Shown piece after piece: positions 8,252 through 15,761 of a stretch of 19,192 bases of DNA. Each line of letters begins with the position of its first letter. The first letter of the stretch is position 1. A program made the position numbers and the translations under genes. This DNA comes from an uncultured Eubacteriales bacterium (GTDB lineage Bacteria; Bacillota; Clostridia; Oscillospirales; Acutalibacteraceae), in the NCBI GenBank assembly GCA_934700635.1, contig CAKUXU010000007.1, forward strand, positions 1 to 19,192. The letters are read 5' to 3'. Below the pieces are notes generated by a model. That model was not told where the DNA came from. It worked only from the letters and a program-made list of their open reading frames with translations, and did not search any database.

Positions 8252-8836
8252 ATGGCCGAAAATGAAGGTAGCACTTTATTTAGAAAGAGTAGTTTGGAGA
8301 GAATATCCTCACCGGACAAGTTAAATGATTATGTAAAAGTAACAAATCCGAGCTTGGTAATTTTGTTAGTAGGGATTTTTACTATTTTAATAGCTGGAAT
8401 AGTTTGGGCTTTTTCTGGTGTTATTCCAAAAACTGTTGAATTAAATGGTATGGTAGCAACAGATGTCAGAGGTAATGAAGGGGTTTATTGTTTTGTCCCT
8501 CTTTCAACGAGTAAAAGGCTTTCTGAGGGAATGGAAGTTCAAATCTCTCCTGATTATGCTGACAGAGAACAATACGGATACATAAAAGGTAAAGTTGTGT
8601 CCGTAGGGTCAAATATTATAACTACTGAATATTTGTCAAGTAATTTTCCTAATCCTCAAATATTTTATTCTTTAATTTCTTCAAGCACAAGTGGAAATTT
8701 AGTTGAGGTTAAACTTTCTATGAATGAATGGTCGAGTGATGAGGGTGAAAAGCCCGAAATTACTGAGGGAACAGTTTGTAACATTTCTGCTATAACTGGC
8801 GGAACTAAAGCCTATGAGCTTATGTTTAATAAATAG
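8252..8836 (+). CDS. Short HlyD-like adaptor, NHLM export system secretion protein
   Basis: Probable membrane-fusion/adaptor protein working with the two ABC exporters that follow (24 nt gap). It has 194 residues. Residues 1-34 are a polar cytoplasmic segment (FRKSSLERISSPDKLNDYVKVTNPS) that resembles the start of NHLM secretion proteins. A single membrane anchor follows at about 35-55, then an extracytoplasmic beta-rich domain (GMVATDVRGNEGVYCFVP, EGMEVQISPDYADRE, YGYIKGKVVSVGS, TEGTVCNISAITGG). Family members are usually about twice as long; the coiled-coil hairpin and lipoyl-like insert between the barrel halves are not visible here. It therefore looks like a minimal adaptor for a single-membrane envelope. 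AGAAGG precedes the ATG at normal distance. Family assignment depends on the N terminus and context. Confidence 0.75.
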   Translation: MAENEGSTLFRKSSLERISSPDKLNDYVKVTNPSLVILLVGIFTILIAGIVWAFSGVIPKTVELNGMVATDVRGNEGVYCFVPLSTSKRLSEGMEVQISPDYADREQYGYIKGKVVSVGSNIITTEYLSSNFPNPQIFYSLISSSTSGNLVEVKLSMNEWSSDEGEKPEITEGTVCNISAITGGTKAYELMFNK

Positions 8837-8860
8837 TTAGATTATTGGAGGTGATTTTTT

Positions 8861-11011
8861 ATGGGTAAAATTTGTAAAGTGCCGGTAGTCATGCAAATGG
8901 AAGCCTTGGAATGCGGCGCAGCTTGCCTTTGTATGATTGCAGCATATTACAAAAAATGGCTTCCGCTTACTCAAGTGCGTGCTGACTGCGGTGTTTCAAG
9001 AGACGGAAGTATTGCTAAAAATATTTTAAATGCAGGACGAGCATATGGATTTAAAGCTGCTGGATATCGTTTAGAGCCTTCGGCTTTGGAGTCGTTGCCT
9101 CTTCCGGCAATAATACACTGGAATTTTAATCATTTTGTTGTACTTTGTGGTGTCAATTTTAAAAAAGGAAAAATTTACTTAAATGATCCTGCTAGAGGGA
9201 AAGTTACTGTTAGTCTAGAAGAGTTTGATCAATCTTTTACAGGAATAGCACTTACTTTTGTTCCGACGGAAGAATTTAAACCCGAAGGAAAACAAAAAAG
9301 TGTACTTACTTTTGCGAAAAGGTGCTTAAAGGGTGCGGTTGGACCATTTATCTTAGCGGCTCTTGTAAGTTTTGCACTTAATATTATGGATACAGCTTCG
9401 CCAATATTTAGTAAAATATTTATGGATAATCTTTTGTCGGGATCTAATCCAGAATGGCTTTATCCTTTCTTAATGATTATGCTTGTAGTATTGGTAGTAC
9501 GCGTAATGATTGAAATTATACAATCTATATATTGGTTGAAAATAGAGGGTAAATTTTCTCTTATTTCCAGTTCGAAATTTATGTGGCATGTTTTAAGATT
9601 ACCCCTTGATTTCTTCTCTCAAAGATATGTCGGTGATATAGTTTCAAGACAAGAATCTACGGGTACAATAGCATTAACACTTATTAAAAAAATTGCACCG
9701 ATGTTCATAAGAATTATTTCTATGTTTTTGTATCTTTTCTTTATGATACGTTATAGTTTGGTTTTGACTTTAATTGGAATCGGAGCTGCTGTTTTAAATA
9801 TGCTTATAGCTAGATATACAGCTAATAAAATGCTTAACTTTCAGCGTGCTTCCGCACAAAACCAAGGTAAAATCGTAAGTGTTACGTATACAGGATTTGA
9901 GATGATTGAAACTATTAAATCTACTGGTGCTGAAAGTGGTTATTTTGAACGTTGGGCAGGATTTTTTTCGAAACAAAATAATGATAATGTTGCAGTATCT
10001 AAATTTACTCAATATATTGGTGTTTTACCAGAAGTAGTTGACAGCATTGCCGGACTTATACTTCTTTTCTCAGGTGTTTATTTGATTATGCACGGTCATT
10101 TCACAATAGGTATGTTAACAGCTTTTCAATCTTTCTTAACTAAGTTTTTTGCTCCTATAAGTGAAATAATAGACATTTATGAAAGCTTTATAAGCATGCG
10201 TTGTGAAATGGAAAGAGTTGAAGACGTTCTTGATTATCCTACCGATGTAAATGACAAAGAATCTGTAAAAACGCAAAATTCTGAACGCAAGCTTAAAGGA
10301 GAAGTTAAGCTTGAAAATATAACTTTTGGATATAGTAAACTTGCTCCTCCTCTTTTGGAAAATTTTAGTATGACACTTAAACCTGGCGCTTGGATAGCTA
10401 TAGTCGGAGGAAGTGGAAGCGGAAAATCAACTGTTGCTAAACTTATTACCGGACTTTACAAACCGTGGAGCGGTAAAATAACATTTGATGGTCTTACGAA
10501 GGACGAAGTCGGATCTTACAGATTTCATAGTTCAGTTTCTATGGTCGATCAAGAAAAGGTTATGTTTCATGACACAGTTAAAAATAATATTAAAATGTGG
10601 GACGACTCTATAGAAGATTTCGCTGTAATGATGGCTGCAAAAGATTCAGATATTCATGATGCAATAGTTGCACGCCCAGATGGTTATAACCATGTTCTTA
10701 AAGAAGGCGGAAGAGATTTTTCAGGCGGACAATGCCAGAGAATAGAAATTGCAAGAGCGCTTGCTCAAGAGCCTACTGTTATAATTTTAGACGAAGCTAC
10801 TTCTGCTCTTGATGCAAAAACCGAAAATATTGTTATGAAAAATATTCGTCGTTTGGGTTGTACATGTATAGTGGTTGCTCATAGACTTTCTACAATAAGA
10901 GACTGTGATGAAATAATCGTTCTTGATAAGGGAAAAGTAGTTGAACGTGGTAAGCATGATGAGCTTATCAAAAACAACGGAAGATATAAAGAACTGGTTA
11001 TAACTGAATAA
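8861..11011 (+). CDS. NHLM-type peptidase/ABC exporter (C39 peptidase, membrane domain, ATPase)
   Basis: Bifunctional exporter that removes a double-glycine leader and moves the cargo across the membrane. It has 716 residues. An N-terminal C39 cysteine peptidase (about 5-135) carries Gln12 and Cys18 in QMEALECGAACL, His91 in NHFVVL and Asp109 in NDPARG, so the catalytic set is complete. The transmembrane domain (about 155-430) has six likely helices. The ATPase shows Walker A GGSGSGKST (516-524), signature SGGQ (621-624), Walker B VIILDEATSALD (Asp644, Glu645) and H-loop His674. GGAGGTGA precedes the ATG. The closest described group is the NHLM bacteriocin ABC1 type. The nearest candidate substrate is the leader-bearing protein encoded convergently downstream. 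Confidence 0.92.
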   Translation: MGKICKVPVVMQMEALECGAACLCMIAAYYKKWLPLTQVRADCGVSRDGSIAKNILNAGRAYGFKAAGYRLEPSALESLPLPAIIHWNFNHFVVLCGVNFKKGKIYLNDPARGKVTVSLEEFDQSFTGIALTFVPTEEFKPEGKQKSVLTFAKRCLKGAVGPFILAALVSFALNIMDTASPIFSKIFMDNLLSGSNPEWLYPFLMIMLVVLVVRVMIEIIQSIYWLKIEGKFSLISSSKFMWHVLRLPLDFFSQRYVGDIVSRQESTGTIALTLIKKIAPMFIRIISMFLYLFFMIRYSLVLTLIGIGAAVLNMLIARYTANKMLNFQRASAQNQGKIVSVTYTGFEMIETIKSTGAESGYFERWAGFFSKQNNDNVAVSKFTQYIGVLPEVVDSIAGLILLFSGVYLIMHGHFTIGMLTAFQSFLTKFFAPISEIIDIYESFISMRCEMERVEDVLDYPTDVNDKESVKTQNSERKLKGEVKLENITFGYSKLAPPLLENFSMTLKPGAWIAIVGGSGSGKSTVAKLITGLYKPWSGKITFDGLTKDEVGSYRFHSSVSMVDQEKVMFHDTVKNNIKMWDDSIEDFAVMMAAKDSDIHDAIVARPDGYNHVLKEGGRDFSGGQCQRIEIARALAQEPTVIILDEATSALDAKTENIVMKNIRRLGCTCIVVAHRLSTIRDCDEIIVLDKGKVVERGKHDELIKNNGRYKELVITE

Positions 11012-11031
11012 AAGGAGGCGACAATTTAAGT

Positions 11032-13197
11032 ATGAGTAAAGAATTTTTGGAAAGTCAAATTGAAAGACGGCGTAAAAGTGATGATGCAATGTTCCAAGGC
11101 GCTTTTTCAGATTTGCTTTCTATAGTCGGAATAAATGTTTTAAAAGCAGCTAAACAAACAAAAGGATCAGTGGCAGAAATATTAAAATATCTTGGCAGAG
11201 AAGTTCCTGATGTTCCTGATAATATAACCGATCTTGACTCTCAGCTTGAATATATGTTGAGACCTTCATGCACTATGAGACGTCGAGTGGAACTTAAGGG
11301 TAATTGGTGGAAAGATGCTACTGGGTGTTTTTTAGGAAGTACTAAAGACGGTGATGTGGTTTCGATACTTCCTGGAGCATGGTCTGGATATTTTTATAGG
11401 ACACCTGAAGGTGAAGAAATAAAAATAAATGAAAAAACAGCAAAAAATTTAAATGTTGATGCATTTTGTTTTTATAAATCTTTTCCTTTAAGAGAATTAA
11501 AAATAAGAGATTTAATAAAATTTATGATCTCTAATTTTTCTAAGGCAGATATTGCATTTATAATTGTAACTGCTTTTGTATTGCAGTTACTTGGAATGTT
11601 TACACCTCATGTTACAAGGGTTATATATAATATCCTTATTCCTTCAGGACAAGATTCTTTGATACTTCCTATTGCTTTTTCTCTTTTCGGTGTAACCATT
11701 GGAAGTATGATTTTAGGAATAGTTAATAAAGTGGTGACTAACAGATTTAGAACTAGATTTATTTTGACAGTAAACAGTGCTATTATGATAAGATTTTTTA
11801 GTTTACCGACGAAGTTCTTTAAAAATTACACTTCCGGTGAACTTGCAAGTAGAATGGGTCATATTTCATTACTTTGTCAAGAAATCGTAAGTGCAGTTAT
11901 GTCTACAGGATTAACAACTTTCTTTTCGTTTGGATATTTATTTCAAATGTATTTATTTGCACCAAGTCTTGGTGTTCCTGGTATGATTATTATAGTGATA
12001 AATATTTTGTATTTAATTTTTATGACTATATTTAGACAAAGGATTTATAGAAAAAAATTAGATTTGTCTCCTAAACTGCAGTCACGTGTATTTGCACTTT
12101 TCGGAGGAATCCAAAAAATAAAAGTTGCCGGAGCTGAAAAACGTGCATTTGCAAAATGGGCAGAGCAATATTCAGAAGTTGAAAAGCTTGATTACTCACC
12201 GCCTTTATTAATAAAAATAAGTGGTGTTATCAGTATAGTAATATCCTCTTTAGGAACAATTTTACTTTATTATTCTGCCATTACAAATGGTGTAAATCGA
12301 GGAGATTATATTGCTTTTAGTGCTGCATATGGTACGATAAGTAGTGCTTTAATGACTTTAAGTAGTGTTGCACTTGAATTTGCAAATATAGGACCTACTC
12401 TTGATTTAATAAGACCTGTTCTTAATGAAAAACCTGAAAGTAGTTCAGGAAGAAAAATTTTAACTTCTATTTCTGGAGATATCGAAGTTTCAAATATAAC
12501 ATTTAAGTACAATGAGGATGGACCGACTATTCTGGATGATTTAAGTTTGTCAATTAAACAAGGAGAGTATATTGGAATAGTTGGAAAAACCGGTTGCGGA
12601 AAATCTACTCTTATAAGAATTTTACTTGGATTTGAAAAACCTCAACAGGGAACTGTTTTTTATGGAGGAAGAGATCTTTCGAATTTAGATTTGAGAAGTG
12701 TTCGTCAAAAAATAGGTGTGGTTATGCAAAATGGATCACTTTTCCCTGGTGACATATTTTCAAATATAATAGTTACTTCTCCTTGGAAAACTATGGAGGA
12801 TGCTTGGGAAGCGGCAAGAATAGCAGGAATAGAAGAAGATATAAAAGCTATGCCTATGGGAATGCATACAGTTATTTCCGAGGGAGCCGGAGGTATTTCG
12901 GGTGGTCAAAAGCAAAGACTTATGATTGCCAGAGCAATTATATCGAAGCCAAAAATACTTATATTTGATGAGGCGACTTCTGCTCTTGATAATATTACTC
13001 AAAAACATGTTTCAGACAGTATTTCTTCATTTCAAAATACAAGGATAGTGGTTGCTCATAGACTTTCAACAATTAGAAATTGCGACAGAATAATAGTTTT
13101 GGACAAAGGAAAAGTTGCTGAACAAGGTACTTATGAGGAACTTATGAATAAAAAAGGACAATTTTATGATTTAGCAATTCGACAGATTTCGGAATAA
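11032..13197 (+). CDS. NHLM-type ABC exporter, second subunit (no peptidase domain)
   Basis: Second ABC exporter of the pair, probably forming a heterodimer with the upstream peptidase exporter or acting beside it (inference from co-occurrence in NHLM systems). It has 721 residues. Residues 1 to about 160 are soluble, with no C39 catalytic residues, and include a beta-rich part (VELKGNWWKDATG, VSILPGAWSGYFYRTPEGEEIKI) like the N-terminal domain of NHLM ABC2 proteins. Membrane helices span about 170-450. The ATPase has Walker A GKTGCGKST (518-526), signature SGGQ (623-626), Walker B ILIFDEATSALD (Asp646, Glu647) and H-loop His676, so it should be active. AGGAGG is 13 nt from the ATG, slightly long; the upstream gene ends 20 nt before. 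Confidence 0.9.
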   Translation: MSKEFLESQIERRRKSDDAMFQGAFSDLLSIVGINVLKAAKQTKGSVAEILKYLGREVPDVPDNITDLDSQLEYMLRPSCTMRRRVELKGNWWKDATGCFLGSTKDGDVVSILPGAWSGYFYRTPEGEEIKINEKTAKNLNVDAFCFYKSFPLRELKIRDLIKFMISNFSKADIAFIIVTAFVLQLLGMFTPHVTRVIYNILIPSGQDSLILPIAFSLFGVTIGSMILGIVNKVVTNRFRTRFILTVNSAIMIRFFSLPTKFFKNYTSGELASRMGHISLLCQEIVSAVMSTGLTTFFSFGYLFQMYLFAPSLGVPGMIIIVINILYLIFMTIFRQRIYRKKLDLSPKLQSRVFALFGGIQKIKVAGAEKRAFAKWAEQYSEVEKLDYSPPLLIKISGVISIVISSLGTILLYYSAITNGVNRGDYIAFSAAYGTISSALMTLSSVALEFANIGPTLDLIRPVLNEKPESSSGRKILTSISGDIEVSNITFKYNEDGPTILDDLSLSIKQGEYIGIVGKTGCGKSTLIRILLGFEKPQQGTVFYGGRDLSNLDLRSVRQKIGVVMQNGSLFPGDIFSNIIVTSPWKTMEDAWEAARIAGIEEDIKAMPMGMHTVISEGAGGISGGQKQRLMIARAIISKPKILIFDEATSALDNITQKHVSDSISSFQNTRIVVAHRLSTIRNCDRIIVLDKGKVAEQGTYEELMNKKGQFYDLAIRQISE

Positions 13198-13216
13198 AAT
13201 ATTTTGTGCAATTAAG

Positions 13217-13240
13217 AAACCGCTCAGAAGAGCGGTTTTT
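13217..13240 (+). terminator. Intrinsic terminator after the export operon
   Basis: AAACCGCTC (13217-13225) pairs perfectly with GAGCGGTTT (13230-13238) around an AGAA loop, followed by a T run. This nine-base-pair GC-rich stem lies 19 nt after the last export gene. The opposite strand gives a weaker T tract, so it may also partly stop the convergent gene that ends at 13258. Confidence 0.9.
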
Positions 13241-13257
13241 ATCTTTATAGTGCTATT

Positions 13258-14538
13258 TTATAAAACTAAGTCTATTTTATTTTCTGCAAATGCTTCTGTT
13301 GTAATTTTTACTAAATCATCAAAACTAATGTTTTTATTTTTATTTGCGGACAATTTATTTTCTAAAGAATTGCATATTGCAATACGTTGATCGGGTTTTA
13401 CATCTTGTTTTAAAATATAAAAGAAAAGTGAAATAAACGACGCAGAATCAAAAAAGTCTTTTGATGGCAAATCTTTCAATGCTTCCGTATATTCGGATAT
13501 AGCATTTTCTTTTGGGATATTTTTACTTTTCTTAAATTTCAAGTTTTCAATGTAACCCAATTCCTGTAAGATTTCCGAAGTATACATAGCTACTTTTTCT
13601 ACATCCATAGTTTTGCCCAGGTCTGTTACTATTTTTTTCAATTCTTCATGCTCTAGCCATTTACCATTAGTAATTTTATCATATACTTGCTTCTTTTCTT
13701 CTGAAAATCCACTAGCAGCATTTTGTAGAGCATCAGTAGCTTTCTTTATTTCTTCGTCAAGGTTTTTAGATGATTTTAAAGAATCTATTCTTTTGGTATA
13801 AATTTCAATGATTTTTTGATTTGAAATTTCGGTTAAAGATGTACGTCCAGAATTAGCTAATATAATATAATCTAGTATGTCTTTTCTGTTAATATTATTT
13901 TTGAATTCATTAATATAGGTGATAAGAATTTCTTTTGTATTTTTACTTTTAAAATGATTATCAAAATTTTCTTCAATTTTTTCATATACTGGGTATTCTT
14001 GATCATCAACTTCTAATTTGATGTTTTTATAATAGTTTTCTATTTGTTGAGTATATTTATCATTAATAACTATTTTTTTAGTTGAGAAATGTTTGTATCC
14101 CGCAATACTTGCAGCAGTGACACCTATGGGTACTACAATAGCAGTTGCAAGAATGGCTAGAGATTTACCTGGATTTTTCTTAACGAAATTAACTATTTTA
14201 CTTGAGGAATTTGAGCCATTGTATTTTTCAGCACTTGACATAGGAATTGCAGCTGTAGATAAAGTTAATGCTGAAAGCAAAGTAGCAGTTGATTTAGAAA
14301 AAAATCTATTCAATTTGCCGCCAGAAACAGAAGAAAGCTCGTCTTCATGAATTTCACTTATTAGAGAATTAAATAATTCTTCATAATCTTTTTCAAATAC
14401 ATCATATGATCCTGTAAATCCATGTTCCTTGAAAAGATCATAAATATCTCTAAGTGAACAATCAGAATTTTCTATTTGTTTTAAAATTTCATTATTGCTT
14501 GCAATTTTTTTCAATGATTCTATAAGTTCAATATTCAT
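13258..14538 (-). CDS. Nif11-like leader fused to a large uncharacterised cargo; candidate exporter substrate
   Basis: It has 426 residues. Residues 1-74 resemble a Nif11-type RiPP leader: amphipathic helices with NNEILKQIENSD and DLFKEHGFTGSYDVFEKDYEELFNSL, ending in EDELSSVSGG, a textbook double-glycine site (Gly73-Gly74) for C39 peptidases. After it, KLNRFFSK plus a hydrophobic stretch (about 84-99) and SSA looks like a Sec signal or short membrane helix. A second hydrophobic segment lies at about 125-148. Residues 155-426 are lysine/glutamate-rich and mostly helical, with no domain I recognise. Cleavage would release about 352 residues with one Cys (Cys389), far larger and less modifiable than usual leader-bearing peptides. 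The start ATG has AAGGAGTG upstream on the minus strand. No maturation enzyme is nearby. Export by the convergent C39 transporter is inference; the role could be bacteriocin, surface or signalling protein. Confidence 0.8.
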   Translation of the reverse strand: MNIELIESLKKIASNNEILKQIENSDCSLRDIYDLFKEHGFTGSYDVFEKDYEELFNSLISEIHEDELSSVSGGKLNRFFSKSTATLLSALTLSTAAIPMSSAEKYNGSNSSSKIVNFVKKNPGKSLAILATAIVVPIGVTAASIAGYKHFSTKKIVINDKYTQQIENYYKNIKLEVDDQEYPVYEKIEENFDNHFKSKNTKEILITYINEFKNNINRKDILDYIILANSGRTSLTEISNQKIIEIYTKRIDSLKSSKNLDEEIKKATDALQNAASGFSEEKKQVYDKITNGKWLEHEELKKIVTDLGKTMDVEKVAMYTSEILQELGYIENLKFKKSKNIPKENAISEYTEALKDLPSKDFFDSASFISLFFYILKQDVKPDQRIAICNSLENKLSANKNKNISFDDLVKITTEAFAENKIDLVL

Positions 14539-14574
14539 AAAAATACACTCCTTTATTTTATATACTTCACATAT

Positions 14575-14603
14575 ATTTTAGTATGAGATTATAATTTTGT
14601 CAA
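14575..14603 (-). promoter_or_regulatory. Near-consensus sigma-A promoter for the leader-bearing protein
   Basis: Read on the minus strand, TTGACA (14603-14598) and TAAAAT (14580-14575) are separated by exactly 17 bases, and the start codon lies about 36 nt past the -10. The -35 is perfect and the -10 differs at one base. The gene therefore has its own, potentially strong promoter and does not rely on the export operon. Confidence 0.7.
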
Positions 14604-14687
14604 TTCAAATCTAAAGATGATAAAATAATTTATACCAAGGGTAATTCTTTATTTTCAAAATTAAAAATAATTATTTTAAGATTTTAG

Positions 14688-14717
14688 TTGTATACTTATC
14701 TAAACATAAATTATAAT
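14688..14717 (+). promoter_or_regulatory. Probable promoter for the pseudouridine synthase gene
   Basis: TTGTAT (14688-14693) and a perfect TATAAT (14712-14717) are separated by 18 bases, about 75 nt before the start codon. The region is very AT-rich, so chance matches are likely; position and the perfect -10 support it. Confidence 0.45.
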
Positions 14718-14738
14718 TTTATTTGAAATATTTTATAT

Positions 14739-14795
14739 AAGGGGTGAGATCGAAAAAGTTAAAATAAAAATTTCTTTTTCGAATATACACAAATG
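14739..14795 (+). promoter_or_regulatory. Ribosome binding site separated by a stem-loop from the pseudouridine synthase start
   Basis: The only Shine-Dalgarno-like sequence before this gene, AAGGGGTGAG (14739-14748), lies 44 nt from the ATG at 14793. In between, TCGAAAAAG (14750-14758) and CTTTTTCGA (14774-14782) form a perfect nine-base-pair stem with a 15-base AT loop. Folding leaves about 11 unpaired bases between Shine-Dalgarno and ATG. The arrangement matches that of ntpA in this window. No T run follows, so it is not a terminator. A regulatory role is inference. Confidence 0.55.
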
Positions 14796-15761
14796 AAAAA
14801 AATAACAGTGAACTTAAACGACTCTGGCAAACGAATTGATTCTTTTTTACAAAAATTTATTTATAATATACCACTTTCGCTTATATATAAATACATAAGA
14901 AAAAAAAGGATAAAAGTTAATGGAAAAAAAGTGACACAGTCATATAGACTTGTCGAAGGGGATTTAATAGAGCTTTATATAAATGATGAATTTTTTGAAA
15001 ATTCAGATTATAAATTTGAATTTAAAAAAAGCAGTTTTAATTTGGATATTATTTATGAAGATGAAAATATTTTGATTGTAAATAAACCTGCAGGATTGAT
15101 TGTTCATCCGGATAAAGAAAAAAAGAACGAATGTTTAATAAACAGAATAAAAAACTATCTTTATCAAAAAGGAGAATACGATCCCTTAAAAGAAAATTCT
15201 TTCTCTCCTTCTCTTGCAAATCGAATAGACAGAAATACTTCAGGATTGGTAATAGCTGCTAAAAATTCATTGTCTCTTGCGATTTTAAATCAAAAAATAA
15301 AAAATCGAGAGATAGAAAAATCTTATGTTTGTATAGTTTGCGGGAAAATGGAAAAAAAGTCTGCAGTATGTAAAGCTTATCTTTATAAAGATGAATCAAA
15401 AAATAAAGTTTATATAAATGAAACCAATACTTTAAGAGATTCAAAAACAATTTTGACTTCGTATGAAGTAATTGGTGAAACAAAAAACTTTTCTTTACTT
15501 AGTGTTAAGCTTTTAACGGGTAGAACTCACCAAATAAGAGCGCATTTTGCTTATATGGGTCATCCTATTTTAGGGGATGGAAAGTATGGTCAAAATACTT
15601 TAAATAAAAAATTTAAATATAAATATCAAGCACTTTGCTCAAGAGAAATTTATTTTAATTTCAAAAGTGGTGCTTCCGAGCTTGAATACTTAAACGGAAT
15701 GAAAATTTCTTTACCTAAAGAAAAAATATGGTTTGTAAAGGACTTTTATGAAAATCTTTGA
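14793..15761 (+). CDS. RluC/RluD-family RNA pseudouridine synthase
   Basis: Converts specific uridines to pseudouridine, most likely in 23S rRNA. It has 322 residues, normal for the family. An N-terminal S4 RNA-binding domain (about 10-65: GKRIDSFLQKF, YIRKKRIKVNGKKVTQSYRL, EGDLIEL) is followed by the catalytic domain. Characteristic segments are IIYEDENILIVNKPAGLIVHP, the catalytic loop NRIDRNTSGLVIAAKN with Asp146, and LLTGRTHQIRAHFAYMGHPILGDGKYG. The exact target uridine cannot be told from sequence alone, so no symbol is given. It is a single gene with its own promoter and an unusual leader (see stem-loop entry). Its TGA stop directly abuts the stop of the convergent gene on the minus strand. 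Confidence 0.93.
   Translation: MKKITVNLNDSGKRIDSFLQKFIYNIPLSLIYKYIRKKRIKVNGKKVTQSYRLVEGDLIELYINDEFFENSDYKFEFKKSSFNLDIIYEDENILIVNKPAGLIVHPDKEKKNECLINRIKNYLYQKGEYDPLKENSFSPSLANRIDRNTSGLVIAAKNSLSLAILNQKIKNREIEKSYVCIVCGKMEKKSAVCKAYLYKDESKNKVYINETNTLRDSKTILTSYEVIGETKNFSLLSVKLLTGRTHQIRAHFAYMGHPILGDGKYGQNTLNKKFKYKYQALCSREIYFNFKSGASELEYLNGMKISLPKEKIWFVKDFYENL

Noticed and set aside
10787..11089. 100-codon open frame on - across the junction of the two ABC exporters
   Set aside because: It is antisense to conserved ATPase motifs and shows no ribosome binding site or recognisable features.
14093..14350. 85-codon open frame on + inside the leader-bearing gene
   Set aside because: It lies wholly antisense to a gene with clear leader, ribosome binding site and promoter, has no ribosome binding site of its own, and its hydrophobic runs mirror the codons of the opposite strand.
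14604..14792. Riboswitch or T-box leader upstream of the pseudouridine synthase
   Set aside because: Only the single AT-rich stem-loop at 14750-14782 was found. There is no T-box motif, no multi-helix layout and no terminator.
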